From Chitinophaga filiformis (lineage in GTDB: Bacteria; Bacteroidota; Bacteroidia; Chitinophagales; Chitinophagaceae), in NCBI RefSeq assembly GCF_021646545.1, contig NZ_JAKIRP010000001.1, forward strand, positions 806,001 through 870,000: 64,000 nt of DNA. The letters run 5' to 3'. The first letter of the stretch is position 1; each line of letters begins with the position of its first letter. The notes under the pieces were generated by a model, which was not told where the DNA came from, did no database searches, and saw only the letters and a list, made by a program, of their open reading frames with translations. This document shows positions 17,661 to 27,251 of the stretch, one piece after another. The position numbers and the translations under genes are program-made.

Positions 17661-19907
17661 TTATTTAATACCTAACATTTGTAATACAACAGGAACGCCT
17701 TTCAGCGCCCTTTCGTTATCTATGTTGTCCATCTCCTGCTGATGGATGCCAGAATTGCCGGTGGTGCCACTTTTTGCCTTTTCACCAAGCTTTCTTCTTT
17801 CGGGTTTACTGAAACCTGAAAAGGTTCTTCGCAGTAAAGGGAGTAATTGTTTGAATGCATCTTCTTCCAGTTGATGCATCCAGTTATATACGACAGTCCA
17901 TAGATCATTATCCACAAGTAATAATGTACCACTGCCTTTCAGAAAGCCTTCCAACCATGATGCAGATATAGCAGGTGGCACTGCAGCAGACATAGCATAA
18001 CTGAATGTCCTTACCAGTTCGTTGCCGGCAATCTGCCTATGGTCCGTCAATAGTCTGGTAGCATAACCTCCGATGATCGGTGCTGTACTATCATTGCCGG
18101 CAATCTGAAAGAGCGTTTGTTGCCATTGCAAGGTGAGCTCAGGTTCCTGTAGTATCAGAATGGCATCATTCATACCATAAATGAGTTCCAGTAACTCAGT
18201 TGCAGCATCATCCGCAATAGAAATACAGGCGGCGGGCAGACTGATACAGATACGTGTGATCATCCCGGCAATGATATTTTCAACCAGTGATGCATCCGTC
18301 TTTCTTACGTTGCCATACCGGCTGATCTGCACCAGGCCTGGTATGACTGTCATCAGTTGCATTACATCTCCGGTAGCAGCAGCAAGATTATTTACGCGCT
18401 GTACCAATATCTCAACAGCAGCATGCAATTCAGCAGGTATGGCCGTTTCCAGTAAAGTACATACTTCTTTTAAAGAGGTGGTGGTACGCGCCTCATGCTG
18501 TACATATTGGGATGTAGCTTCTTCCACGGTATTCCCCCAACTACCTTTCTCTATGATATCTATTGAAAAGCCGGGATCCCATTGGAGTCGCCATTGTTCC
18601 TTAAAAGTGCCTTTACCATTAGTACCATAACGTTGTCCCCATTGAATGCCGAGCATTTCAAGCCGGTGCAGCAGGATGCTTCGTTCAAGATCAGTTTCTT
18701 TACGGAGATCGAGTACATAGTCTTTAAAGTCAGCTGTCTGTGGCAGGCGTAATCTTTTTTGCTGCTTTTCGATATCTGTCTGCAAAGGAGGCCGCGGTAT
18801 GTCTGAAGGAACTTCTCCGATCTTATCACTGACAATAAGTTCATTGTTGATCAACTGCATCATGAAGTCTTCGCCGTTGCAAAGCACACTAAGTGTAGCC
18901 TCGTTCAGCTCTTCCAGTCCTGGTTTGGGCAGGTACCTGAGTGCTGTCAATGCAGATGAAAGACGAACTGCTTCCAGTACGTGAGCGACTGATATATCTT
19001 TTTGTTGTTCCCTGAATAGTTTTGCTACACGTGCCATCCAGCGGGAACCGTCATCAGCCGGGTAGCGCCAGTTGTGTTCATACCATCCCGGGGAATTGAT
19101 GCCGGCGCCATATCCGCTGCTGTAACTCAGACGGTTGTACGTCCACGGAATCCATGTGGTAGCTACTTTTACTTTAGGAAGCCCTTTCAGCAGGTCGTTA
19201 TCATCTTTCGCCTTAGGCATGTCGATAAGGGCTGGTGCATGCCACGCACCACAAACGACAGCGATCTCTGTGAACATTTCTCGCTCTGCCTGGCGGATGG
19301 TTTTGCGCATGTGCGCTTCACGCAACTGTTCTTCTCTGTCGTAGGGAAGACGCAGATCCTGCCGTAATGCCTGTATACCTTCTGTTATGGCAGTAAATAC
19401 TTCCTGTGGGTCTTGTCTGTATTCAAACATATGTTCCCACCATTTCTCTTCATCTTCGAATCCGGCTGCGCCGGCCAGATAAGCGATAGGATTATATTTT
19501 ACAGTGCGGGCATCGGGTATGTGAGGGGCCAGCGTACTATTTAAAGATGGTGCTTCTTCCGCATCTATCTTCGGTTCACGGGCAGCTTTCAGTTCAAACT
19601 GATGCGCCATGGGTAAATCCATGAAACGCACCGGGATCTTGTTTTTACGGGCATATAAGATGGCCTGCCATTCGGGAGAGAATTCCGCAAACGGATAGAA
19701 TACGGCCTTCTGGGGAGCTTCCGGCTGATAGCAAAGAATAGCCACCGGTGGAACCAAATGTTCATTGCCTACCCATTCCAGTATAGCATCGGCTTCCGGA
19801 GGACCTTCCACCAACACAATGTCAGGCCTTGTCTTTTCCAGGTATTCCTTCACATGTCGGGCAGAGCCCGGGCCATGATGTCGTATGCCTAATATGTGTA
19901 TTGACAT
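17661..19907 (-). CDS. DUF5682 family protein (TraB/EreA-like N-terminus)
   Basis: A 748-residue cytoplasmic protein matching the remembered DUF5682 family. Its N-terminus, GIRHHGPGSARHV (7-19) followed by VLVEGPPEAD (31-40), and a later VVCGAWHAPAL (about 215-225) resemble the paired GxxH and Glu motifs of the TraB/PrgY/TIKI/EreA superfamily, which are metal-dependent hydrolases or peptidase relatives; catalytic activity is therefore possible but untested. The C-terminal two thirds is helical with no motif I recognise. Known members sit with a MoxR ATPase and VWA protein, as here: nine bases downstream of the ATPase and six upstream of the VWA gene. Confidence 0.82.
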   Translation of the reverse strand: MSIHILGIRHHGPGSARHVKEYLEKTRPDIVLVEGPPEADAILEWVGNEHLVPPVAILCYQPEAPQKAVFYPFAEFSPEWQAILYARKNKIPVRFMDLPMAHQFELKAAREPKIDAEEAPSLNSTLAPHIPDARTVKYNPIAYLAGAAGFEDEEKWWEHMFEYRQDPQEVFTAITEGIQALRQDLRLPYDREEQLREAHMRKTIRQAEREMFTEIAVVCGAWHAPALIDMPKAKDDNDLLKGLPKVKVATTWIPWTYNRLSYSSGYGAGINSPGWYEHNWRYPADDGSRWMARVAKLFREQQKDISVAHVLEAVRLSSALTALRYLPKPGLEELNEATLSVLCNGEDFMMQLINNELIVSDKIGEVPSDIPRPPLQTDIEKQQKRLRLPQTADFKDYVLDLRKETDLERSILLHRLEMLGIQWGQRYGTNGKGTFKEQWRLQWDPGFSIDIIEKGSWGNTVEEATSQYVQHEARTTTSLKEVCTLLETAIPAELHAAVEILVQRVNNLAAATGDVMQLMTVIPGLVQISRYGNVRKTDASLVENIIAGMITRICISLPAACISIADDAATELLELIYGMNDAILILQEPELTLQWQQTLFQIAGNDSTAPIIGGYATRLLTDHRQIAGNELVRTFSYAMSAAVPPAISASWLEGFLKGSGTLLLVDNDLWTVVYNWMHQLEEDAFKQLLPLLRRTFSGFSKPERRKLGEKAKSGTTGNSGIHQQEMDNIDNERALKGVPVVLQMLGIK

Positions 19908-19916
19908 AAAAGCGGT

Positions 19917-20993
19917 TTATAGGTCACGACAGGCGCGGTAAATATCTTTCCAGTCCTCGCGGTTTTTCACCACTGTTTCCAGGTATTCCTGCCATACCAG
20001 CTTGTCTTGCACCGGATCTTTTAATACCGCTCCAATAATGCCGGCTGCCAGATCTGTTGCTTTCAGTTGTCCATCACCAAAATAAGCTGCCATAGCCAGT
20101 CCATTGTTCACAACAGATATTGCTTCTGCCGTACTCAGGGTGCCGCTAGGTACCTTTATCTTGGTTTTGCCGTCTGTAGTAACACCATTCCTCAACTCGC
20201 GGAAGATGGTCACAATACGACGGATCTCTTCTACAGCAGGTTTTTCTGCAGGCAGTTCCATTACTTTCTCATAGCTTTCCACACGGCGTTTTACAATATC
20301 TATTTCTTCCTCCATAGAGTCAGGCACAGGTAAGATCACAGTATTGAAACGGCGCTTTAATGCGCTGGAGAGGTCATTTACTCCCTTGTCCCTGTTATTG
20401 GCGGTAGCGATAATATTGAATCCTTTTTGCGCCATGACAGCGGTATTGAGCTCTGGAACCGGTAAGGTCTTTTCAGATAGTATTGTGATCAGCGTATCCT
20501 GCACGTCGGCACTGATACGGGTCAGCTCTTCTATCCGTGCTATTTTGCCGGCTTGCATGGCCCGCATTACCGGCGTTTCTACCAGGGCTTTTTCTGAAGG
20601 CCCTTCGGCCAGCAGGCGTGCATAGTTCCAGCCATAACGGATGGCTTCTTCACCGGTACCGGCAGTGCCTTGTACTATCAGCGTCGAATCTCCGCTGATA
20701 GCAGCCGCCAGGTGTTCACTTACCCAGCTTTTGGCAGTACCCGGCAGGCCGTACAGCAGTAATGCTCTGTCAGTAGTAAGTGTCGCTACAGCGATCTCAA
20801 TCAGTCTGCGGTTGCCGATATATTTAGGTTGTACTTCAAATCCATTCTTCAGTCTTCCGCCCATCAGATAAGTAACTACCGCCTGCGGGGATAACTGCCA
20901 GGTGTAAGGACGCTTTTCAGTATCCTGCTTTCTCAGCTCGTCCAGTTCCTCAAGGAATAATTCTTCGGCATGTTGACGTAATACGTTTGACAT
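19917..20993 (-). CDS. MoxR-type AAA+ ATPase
   Basis: A 358-residue AAA+ protein of the MoxR/RavA clade, thought to act as a chaperone-like remodeller with a VWA partner. Walker A is GLPGTAKS (82-89). The Walker B segment reads KIARIEELTR (150-159), with Glu-Glu where most MoxR proteins have Asp-Glu. Sensor 1 is IIATANNRDKGVNDLSSALKRRFNTV, including the arginine-finger-like LKRRF. The C-terminal lid begins near 260. The start ATG is at 20991-20993. It is the central gene of the five-gene block, 36 bases after DUF5691 and nine before DUF5682. The C-terminal residues KDIYRACRDL are not otherwise notable. Confidence 0.9.
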   Translation of the reverse strand: MSNVLRQHAEELFLEELDELRKQDTEKRPYTWQLSPQAVVTYLMGGRLKNGFEVQPKYIGNRRLIEIAVATLTTDRALLLYGLPGTAKSWVSEHLAAAISGDSTLIVQGTAGTGEEAIRYGWNYARLLAEGPSEKALVETPVMRAMQAGKIARIEELTRISADVQDTLITILSEKTLPVPELNTAVMAQKGFNIIATANNRDKGVNDLSSALKRRFNTVILPVPDSMEEEIDIVKRRVESYEKVMELPAEKPAVEEIRRIVTIFRELRNGVTTDGKTKIKVPSGTLSTAEAISVVNNGLAMAAYFGDGQLKATDLAAGIIGAVLKDPVQDKLVWQEYLETVVKNREDWKDIYRACRDL

Positions 20994-21029
20994 CTTTATA
21001 TGCTTGAAAGTGATCGTTTGGATTTATAA

Positions 21030-22478
21030 TTATTTGAAGGCGTTATTAATCTGTACCTTACAGGACAACAGCTTTCGTATATGCTCGCTGGTATTTCTCC
21101 AGGTGGCCTGATACGCAGGTTCTTCCGGAGCAAGCTTTTCCAGTTCATCCGTTATAACCGGAGGAAGCTGTAATACATGCTTATCAAAGAAATTGCGGGT
21201 ATACTGATAAGGATTGCGGGCCATCCATTTTAGTACTTCGCTGGTAATTGCAAGGCCCCATTCATCTGTGCGGTTGCTCAGGTAATTAATGACATCCTGC
21301 GGATAATTGCTGAACAGGCGTAATGCATATGCTTCCTGTTCTGCCGCCGGCAGCAAAGGAATAACATCCGGGTAAAAGGCTGTACTTTTTTCAAGCAATA
21401 ACCTTAACCATACAGCATCCTTAAACCGGCCGGCAGCAAGTATAAGTGCAGGTATGAAACGTTTGCCAAGATCATCTTTTTCAAAAAGCCCGAAAACCTC
21501 TTCCTTATCTGCATTGAAAAGAGACTCCCACCATGATGGAGGCACGCTGCCCATTAGTTGAAAAAGAATGTAGGCTTCTTCACTAATGTTCTTCTCATTG
21601 CTCAGTGTAGCAATACCTGATTCAATAATCCTTTTATCCAGGGGCAGCTGCAAAGAAATGTGTAATGACTGGCCAGGTCCGCACGAAATAGCATGTTGCA
21701 ATATCTGCCAGTAAGCCTGTACAATGAAGGAGGAAGGGATCTGTTTCAGGAGTGCCCAGACCTCATCTTTTACCTTCTGGTTTTTCTCCTGCAGGGATTC
21801 CAGCCAGGGAAGATCATCTTCAGAGATATTGATGCGCATGATCTTCAGGAATTCTGTTCTGGTGGAAATATTCTCCTGCGCCCACGTTTGTTGTAGCCAT
21901 TCGCGCGCCATACCGGGATAGGATTGCCTGATCTCCTGCAACACCTGTCTACGGTCTTCGGGACTACCGGTCTGCCAGCGATCCTCATTGCTTACGGCAA
22001 AGGGAAATTGCCAGTCAGGATTCATGCTACTCAGCCATTGGCCACGTTTTCCACATACTGTCATGGCCAGATGGCGTATACGTTTCTGCGACACAGCAGT
22101 GTCGAGCAGTACAGGAACATATTCCGGAACAACGATCTGTCCTTTATCATGACAGGCTTCCAGCCAGTAGGTGACCAACGGTAAGAGGTCCATATCGAGT
22201 GCATCCTGCAGTGCATATACTGCCTGGGTACTACAATAGGAACGCTCTTCTGCAGGAGCGGGCTGTAAGGGTATTCCACTGTTGTTAACAGGGTTAACGC
22301 CGCTCTGCCTGTAATTCAGCATAACAGCAGCGATATGCAGGAACTGTGTTTCCACATCAAGACGCTTATCCCTCATTATTTTTTCAGCAACAGCAACGAG
22401 ATCTGCTGGAAGATCGGCAGGTGTTAGCTGCTTTTTTCCTGTACCCAGGAGTGCTGTATTGATAATATTATTCCACAT
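21030..22478 (-). CDS. DUF5691 family protein
   Basis: A 482-residue protein I assign to DUF5691 from its opening WNNIINTALLGTGKKQL and from its neighbours. It is predicted to be almost all alpha-helical, with repeated short helices reminiscent of HEAT-like scaffolds (for example WLESLQEKNQKVKDEVWALL). There is no signal peptide, membrane segment or visible catalytic motif. Such a protein would fit a scaffold or substrate-binding role next to the MoxR ATPase, but function is unknown. It starts six bases after the SWIM gene ends, consistent with translational coupling. Confidence 0.75.
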   Translation of the reverse strand: MWNNIINTALLGTGKKQLTPADLPADLVAVAEKIMRDKRLDVETQFLHIAAVMLNYRQSGVNPVNNSGIPLQPAPAEERSYCSTQAVYALQDALDMDLLPLVTYWLEACHDKGQIVVPEYVPVLLDTAVSQKRIRHLAMTVCGKRGQWLSSMNPDWQFPFAVSNEDRWQTGSPEDRRQVLQEIRQSYPGMAREWLQQTWAQENISTRTEFLKIMRINISEDDLPWLESLQEKNQKVKDEVWALLKQIPSSFIVQAYWQILQHAISCGPGQSLHISLQLPLDKRIIESGIATLSNEKNISEEAYILFQLMGSVPPSWWESLFNADKEEVFGLFEKDDLGKRFIPALILAAGRFKDAVWLRLLLEKSTAFYPDVIPLLPAAEQEAYALRLFSNYPQDVINYLSNRTDEWGLAITSEVLKWMARNPYQYTRNFFDKHVLQLPPVITDELEKLAPEEPAYQATWRNTSEHIRKLLSCKVQINNAFK

Positions 22479-22484
22479 GTCCTG

Positions 22485-23792
22485 CTATAATAATTTATAG
22501 GTCCCGTTATGCCACACACCCAGTGGTTCATATTCCTGTTCTTTTCCGAGTAATGCCATGTCCAAAGGATGTCCTCCGCTTAGTGACAATAGTTTCCAGA
22601 TATTGCGAAAGCCGGTTTTCAACGGCATGATCTGCTCCCGCTGATCTTTCAACCACCATTTCATGTTGTGCTGAACAGGGGTGAGCTGTTGTACAATATA
22701 CGGCCGTTCACTGCGGACAGGCATCTTTTCCGAAAGTCTGGTTTCGGCAGCTGTCAGTTCCTGCCATCCCGGCAAACCATATGTATCCTGCAGGGAATTG
22801 TTGGTAACGGGCTCTTTGATGAGCGCTCTCAAAGGCACATTGGACTGAAAATAGACCAGTTCAGCTTCAATAGACATGCCGGGAGTCAGTAACAATTGCG
22901 GTCTTGACATACCCCGGGCATAGAACTGTAGCACCAGTGCCGGCTGAAAGGAGTGAAGACCGTACAGCCAATATTTTTCGGTGGTGAGATTATCTTCTTC
23001 TGTCGTTTGTTTATTGAGGATCAGCCAGGTATCTTTTGTGCCGGTCTGTTGGCGGAGCATCTCCTGGCTTTGTGTGAAACCAACCAGCGACCGGAGTTCC
23101 TGTTGTAAGGAAGCCGAAAGCGTGTCTCCCTGGAGGAAGCCCTGCGCTACCAGGTAAATGCGGAGGAACTGGTCCATGAATTCATGTTGCCAGCCTTCAC
23201 TGTAAAAATTGATCTCTGATAGTCCACGTACCATGCCCGCCAAGCCTGGCGCCTGTGCGTCTACCATTCTGCGGGCCATGGTTTCCCAGTAAGAAGTACC
23301 TTTTTCTGGCAGCTGCAACAGACCATTACGCACGATGTCTTTCATCCATAATAACAGCTCATAGATACCATCTTCCACTTTCTGTTGCCGGGCCTGTTGC
23401 CTTTTGGCCTGTGCTGTTTCATCAACAGTTTTTTCCTCCTTATCAGGTTGTTTTGATTCTTTTTGAGCCCGCTTTTGTAACCAGTCATTCACCCAGGCAG
23501 GCGGAATATTATCTGTAAATAGTTCCGGCTGTCGTGCATACAACAGCATCAATCCTATACCATGTTTACAGGGGAATTTACGGCTGGGGCAACTGCACTT
23601 GAATGCAATATTATCAGAGAGATCTACCTGTGTTTGATAAGGCTTGCTGCCACTTCCCTGGCATTCTCCCCATAAGGCCTGTTCACTGGCGCCTTTACTT
23701 ACCCATTTGGCAGTACCGGCCAATGCCTTTCCGGCTTTCCTGGAAGGTTCATCTGGTGCCAACGCAAGCACCTGTTCTTCTGATAGGCGCAA
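22485..23792 (-). CDS. SWIM zinc finger protein
   Basis: A 435-residue protein with a SWIM-type zinc finger near its N-terminus: CSCPSRKFPCKHGIGL, giving ligands Cys66, Cys68, Cys75 and His77 (CxCxnCxH). SWIM fingers bind DNA or protein partners. A Lys/Glu/Gln-rich linker (about 108-140) leads to a helical C-terminal region of unknown role. No ATG is available: an in-frame stop lies five codons upstream, so TTG at 23790-23792 is the best start. It is the first gene of the SWIM-DUF5691-MoxR-DUF5682-VWA order, which suggests it recognises the target or regulates the block. Confidence 0.85.
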   Translation of the reverse strand: MRLSEEQVLALAPDEPSRKAGKALAGTAKWVSKGASEQALWGECQGSGSKPYQTQVDLSDNIAFKCSCPSRKFPCKHGIGLMLLYARQPELFTDNIPPAWVNDWLQKRAQKESKQPDKEEKTVDETAQAKRQQARQQKVEDGIYELLLWMKDIVRNGLLQLPEKGTSYWETMARRMVDAQAPGLAGMVRGLSEINFYSEGWQHEFMDQFLRIYLVAQGFLQGDTLSASLQQELRSLVGFTQSQEMLRQQTGTKDTWLILNKQTTEEDNLTTEKYWLYGLHSFQPALVLQFYARGMSRPQLLLTPGMSIEAELVYFQSNVPLRALIKEPVTNNSLQDTYGLPGWQELTAAETRLSEKMPVRSERPYIVQQLTPVQHNMKWWLKDQREQIMPLKTGFRNIWKLLSLSGGHPLDMALLGKEQEYEPLGVWHNGTYKLL

Positions 23793-23830
23793 TGGATATA
23801 AAATTTAAAAAGTACTGTATACAAACAATG

Positions 23831-24175
23831 TCACGCCAGCAGGGCATGATAAATCCTGGTATATAACATCACCAGATAAGCGATCAGGATAACGGAATTT
23901 AAGACCAGTAGCCAGTTTACATCTGTTTGCTTGTATTTATTTTTTACGCAAATGCTAGCAAGCGTGATAAAGCCAATGAATAGGACGGCTGGAGCAACTA
24001 ATGTCCATTTACTGGGGAACACCAAATGGGCATTGACCATTTTCGCCTCCCAAGATTCACCCTGTCCGGCAATAAGCGGGAGAAGTCCCATTGCGAGAAT
24101 GATAATAAAGATCCTCAGGGCCGTCTTTGCCGCAATTTTACTGATTTTCTGGCTCTTGCTTTCCTGTTGTTGCAT
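23831..24175 (-). CDS. Small three-helix membrane protein
   Basis: A 114-residue protein I do not recognise. A polar, Lys/Gln-rich N-terminus is followed by three hydrophobic stretches (about residues 20-37, 55-77 and 88-106), so it is an inner-membrane protein. A short loop GQGESWEAKMVNAHLVFPSKW lies between the first two helices. It is 38 bases upstream of the SWIM gene and 55 downstream of the DUF422-like gene on the same strand, so it could belong to either transcript. Confidence 0.65.
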   Translation of the reverse strand: MQQQESKSQKISKIAAKTALRIFIIILAMGLLPLIAGQGESWEAKMVNAHLVFPSKWTLVAPAVLFIGFITLASICVKNKYKQTDVNWLLVLNSVILIAYLVMLYTRIYHALLA

Positions 24176-24230
24176 AGTTTCTTCAAGATTTTAAAATAAC
24201 ATCCGGGTTGCTAAGTTCGGGATTAAAATA

Positions 24231-25199
24231 TTAGGAACCTATTGCCGGTTTCCGAAGGTGAGTCCACCAGTGAATAAATATGCCCAGCAGCAGATTTAAC
24301 ACGCAAAAGAAAGTCATCCATGGATTTTCTCCGGCAAAGCCGCCTATGAATAACCAGGCGAAAAAGTAAAGATGAAACCAGCCAGGCACCAGCCATGTAA
24401 TGGCAGGGAGCTTACCTGTCTGCAGGGTTCGTTCTTTTCTGAATCCCCAGACGGTGATTATCGGAAATAAGATGAGCAGGAAAATCAGTTTTTCCCTGCT
24501 GGCAATGCCAAAGTTTTCATGCAGCCAGGTCGACATGGGAAAGAGCGTGATCCATAGCGCTGCCTGACAAACAAGTATGGACAACAGTGGCGTAATAGCC
24601 TGCCAGATACGGCTGATAACACGACCACGGAGATGTATTTTTTCAAGTGCACGGGCAAATGTGGAATAAAAGAACACCACACACAACCAACCGAAGAAAT
24701 TCCCATAGGGAATACCGAACCATTGTGCCGTAAGAGGGGAGAGCCCTGGTCCACGCGTTTCCCAATCCCAATGCCACATATGCAGGCGGTAGGCTACTAC
24801 GTCCATGCTCAGGTCTATGCTCAGGGCCAGCAAGGCATCAAATGCAGCAGCGGCAATAAGCGGCAGGCCCCGGCTATCAGACACAAGCCTGGAAGTGTAA
24901 ATGATAATACCCCATCCCATACCGATGCAAACAGGAATATTGTCTGGTGCATGTCCGAGCATAAGCCAGAACTGGCCGTATTTATAGCCTGCATTGGACA
25001 TAACATTCACATATTCCAGCAGTAATCCAAAACCGAAACCACCGAGCAGATACGCAACATGTCCTGTTCCTCTTTTCCATGCATGGAACAATGAAAGGAT
25101 GAACAATAAGATCATACAGCATTCTGTAATCGGATAGCAGAGTGCAGGAGGAAAGCCATAAGGCATGTTTGCGTAAGGTAACATAGCAGGGATTTTCAT
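24231..25199 (-). CDS. DUF422/CruF-like carotenoid-biosynthesis membrane protein
   Basis: A 322-residue polytopic membrane protein with about seven to nine hydrophobic helices. Motifs resemble the DUF422 family, which includes the carotenoid hydratase CruF: GYKYGQFWLMLG, GWGIIIY, LSIDLSMDVVAYRLHMWHWD and WFGIPYGNFFGWL. DUF422 members act on carotenoid ends in the cytoplasmic membrane, but no carotenoid genes are nearby, so substrate is uncertain and a different lipid-like substrate is possible. Its ATG overlaps the stop codon of the upstream transporter by four bases, indicating translational coupling and a shared transcript. Confidence 0.62.
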   Translation of the reverse strand: MKIPAMLPYANMPYGFPPALCYPITECCMILLFILSLFHAWKRGTGHVAYLLGGFGFGLLLEYVNVMSNAGYKYGQFWLMLGHAPDNIPVCIGMGWGIIIYTSRLVSDSRGLPLIAAAAFDALLALSIDLSMDVVAYRLHMWHWDWETRGPGLSPLTAQWFGIPYGNFFGWLCVVFFYSTFARALEKIHLRGRVISRIWQAITPLLSILVCQAALWITLFPMSTWLHENFGIASREKLIFLLILFPIITVWGFRKERTLQTGKLPAITWLVPGWFHLYFFAWLFIGGFAGENPWMTFFCVLNLLLGIFIHWWTHLRKPAIGS

Positions 25200-26485
25200 T
25201 GTTCTTTATCCATGTAAGAGGTCTGTTTGGTATCTCTCACAAGCGTATAAACAATCAGGGATATAAAGATACAACCGGTGACATACCAGTAATACAGCGA
25301 TTCATGATCTGCCTTCTTAAAGTACAAGGCAATATACTCTGCCGTACCGCCAAACAGTGCTACTGTAAGCGCATATGGGAGACCTACGCCCAGTGCCCGG
25401 ACCTCGGCAGGGAACATTTCAGCCTTCACAACCGCGTTAATGGAAGTATATCCACTTACGATGATCAGTGCTGCCAGGATAAGGAAGAAGGCCACCCACT
25501 CAGTACCTGCATGACTGATGGCAGACAGGATGGGAACTGTGAGTAAGGTGCCCAATACTCCGAAGCCCAGCAGAAGCGGCTTTCGGCCCGTTTTATCGCT
25601 GAGCATACCAAACAGCGGCTGCAGACAGGCATAAATAAGCATGAGGAAGAATGTAAGTACTGTAGATCTTTCTTTGGTAAGATGTACCGTGTTTACCAGG
25701 AACTTCTGCATGTAGGTGGTATACGTGTAGAAGGCAAGTGTTCCCCCCATGGTTAGGCCCACAACAGTCAGTACAGCCTTGGGATGTTCTTTCAGCAGGA
25801 TAAGCACAGAGCCCCGCTTTTTATTCTCTTTTTCAGTGGAAACCGTCTCCTGCATATGTTGACGGATCACCAGGGCGAAAAGGGAGAGTCCCGCACCTAT
25901 TACAAAAGGGATGCGCCAGCCCCATTCATGTAACTGTTCCGGGGTAAGGAAAACCTTCTGCAGTAATAACTGTATACCCAGCGCAGTTAGTTGTCCGCCG
26001 ATGAGCGTTACATATTGGAAACTGGAATAAAAACCTCTTTTTCCCGGTGTTGATATCTCACTGAGATAAGTGGCGGAGGTCCCATATTCGCCTCCCACGC
26101 TCAGCCCTTGCAACAGCCTGGCCGCCAGCAGAATAATAGGCGAGAGGATACCGGCACTCTTATAGGAAGGGGCCAGGGCAATCATCATGCTGCCGAGGGA
26201 CATTAATAAAACAGACAAGGTCATGGACGCTTTTCTGCCTTTACGGTCAGCGATGCTGCCAAACAGCCATCCACCGATAGGCCGCATGAGGAAGCCTACG
26301 GCAAAGATTGCGGCAGTATCCAGCAGCTGGGCAGTAGTATTTCCCTTTGGAAAGAAAACAGGTGCGAAGTACAGGGCAAAGGCCGCATAGGCATACCAGT
26401 CGTACCATTCAACCAGATTACCGATAGAGCCTGTGAAAATGGCTTTTATGCGGCGGGCGGTATCACTTTTTTGATAATTGCTCAT
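25196..26485 (-). CDS. MFS transporter, metabolite:H+ symporter (KgtP/ProP-like)
   Basis: A 429-residue major facilitator with 12 predicted helices. The opening GNLVEWYDWYAYAAFALYFAPVFFP and the loop GWLFGSIADRKGRKASM are hallmarks of the metabolite:proton symporter subgroup that includes KgtP, ProP and ShiA; LLQGLSVGGEYGTSATYLSE follows in helix 4-5. Likely substrates are organic acids or osmolytes such as alpha-ketoglutarate or proline/betaine, which sequence alone cannot separate. It overlaps the DUF422-like gene by four bases and is divergent from rpiA, so the 81-base gap to rpiA should hold its promoter. Confidence 0.88.
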   Translation of the reverse strand: MSNYQKSDTARRIKAIFTGSIGNLVEWYDWYAYAAFALYFAPVFFPKGNTTAQLLDTAAIFAVGFLMRPIGGWLFGSIADRKGRKASMTLSVLLMSLGSMMIALAPSYKSAGILSPIILLAARLLQGLSVGGEYGTSATYLSEISTPGKRGFYSSFQYVTLIGGQLTALGIQLLLQKVFLTPEQLHEWGWRIPFVIGAGLSLFALVIRQHMQETVSTEKENKKRGSVLILLKEHPKAVLTVVGLTMGGTLAFYTYTTYMQKFLVNTVHLTKERSTVLTFFLMLIYACLQPLFGMLSDKTGRKPLLLGFGVLGTLLTVPILSAISHAGTEWVAFFLILAALIIVSGYTSINAVVKAEMFPAEVRALGVGLPYALTVALFGGTAEYIALYFKKADHESLYYWYVTGCIFISLIVYTLVRDTKQTSYMDKEQ

Positions 26486-26566
26486 TATTTGGAAAGGATG
26501 GTAGATTTCAAAAATAATACAATCGGGGCAATAGTATTATATTGCTAAACAATTAACAGGATAACA

Positions 26567-27241
26567 ATGGACACGATCACACAAGCAAAGAAAGCAGCGG
26601 GAGAGAAGGCTGCAGCGTTGGTACAGCCCGGTATGCTGGTTGGATTAGGAACAGGCTCCACGGCCTATTGGGCTATAGAGAAGCTGGGTGAAATGGTAAA
26701 AGGTGGATTAAATATCCGTGCCGTAGCTACTTCTCTGGCATCTGAAAAACAGGCACGAGAGCTGGGAATTCCCATTACCTCTTTTAGTGAAATACAACAG
26801 CTGGACATTGATATAGATGGCGCAGACGAGGTGAGTCACGACCTGCAGATTATCAAAGGGGGCGGTGGTGCGCTGCTGCGTGAAAAGATAGTAGCAATGG
26901 CCAGCAGAAAAAAAGTGATCGTAGCCGATGAGCGTAAGTATGTAAAGACCCTCGGTAAATTTCCCCTGCCGATTGAGATCATCCCTTTCGGATGGGAACT
27001 GGTGTTCAGAGCAGTGCAGTCCCTCAAGGGAGCGCCTACACTGAGAACGAAAGACGATAAACCATATATCACCGACAATGGGAATTATATCCTCGATTGT
27101 GCCTTCGGTGTAATTGAAAACCCGGAACAGCTGCATCACCAGCTGAAGGCGATCACCGGTGTGGTTGAAACAGGGCTCTTCATCAACATGAAACCAACGG
27201 TTATTATCGCCTATGAAAATGGCGAAGTGAAGACGATTTAA
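26567..27241 (+). CDS. rpiA: Ribose-5-phosphate isomerase A
   Basis: Interconverts ribose-5-phosphate and ribulose-5-phosphate in the non-oxidative pentose phosphate pathway. The 224-residue protein has the RpiA signatures GLGTGSTAYWAIEKLG (substrate phosphate binding), DIDGADEV with the catalytic Asp/Glu, KGGGGALLREKIVA and the C-terminal TGLFINMKPTVIIA. Length is normal. Its product ribulose-5-phosphate is also the substrate of the KdsD isomerase encoded at 39 kb. It is followed after ten bases by a sulfurtransferase gene on the same strand, probably co-transcribed. Confidence 0.97.
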   Translation: MDTITQAKKAAGEKAAALVQPGMLVGLGTGSTAYWAIEKLGEMVKGGLNIRAVATSLASEKQARELGIPITSFSEIQQLDIDIDGADEVSHDLQIIKGGGGALLREKIVAMASRKKVIVADERKYVKTLGKFPLPIEIIPFGWELVFRAVQSLKGAPTLRTKDDKPYITDNGNYILDCAFGVIENPEQLHHQLKAITGVVETGLFINMKPTVIIAYENGEVKTI

Positions 27242-27251
27242 AAGACACACT

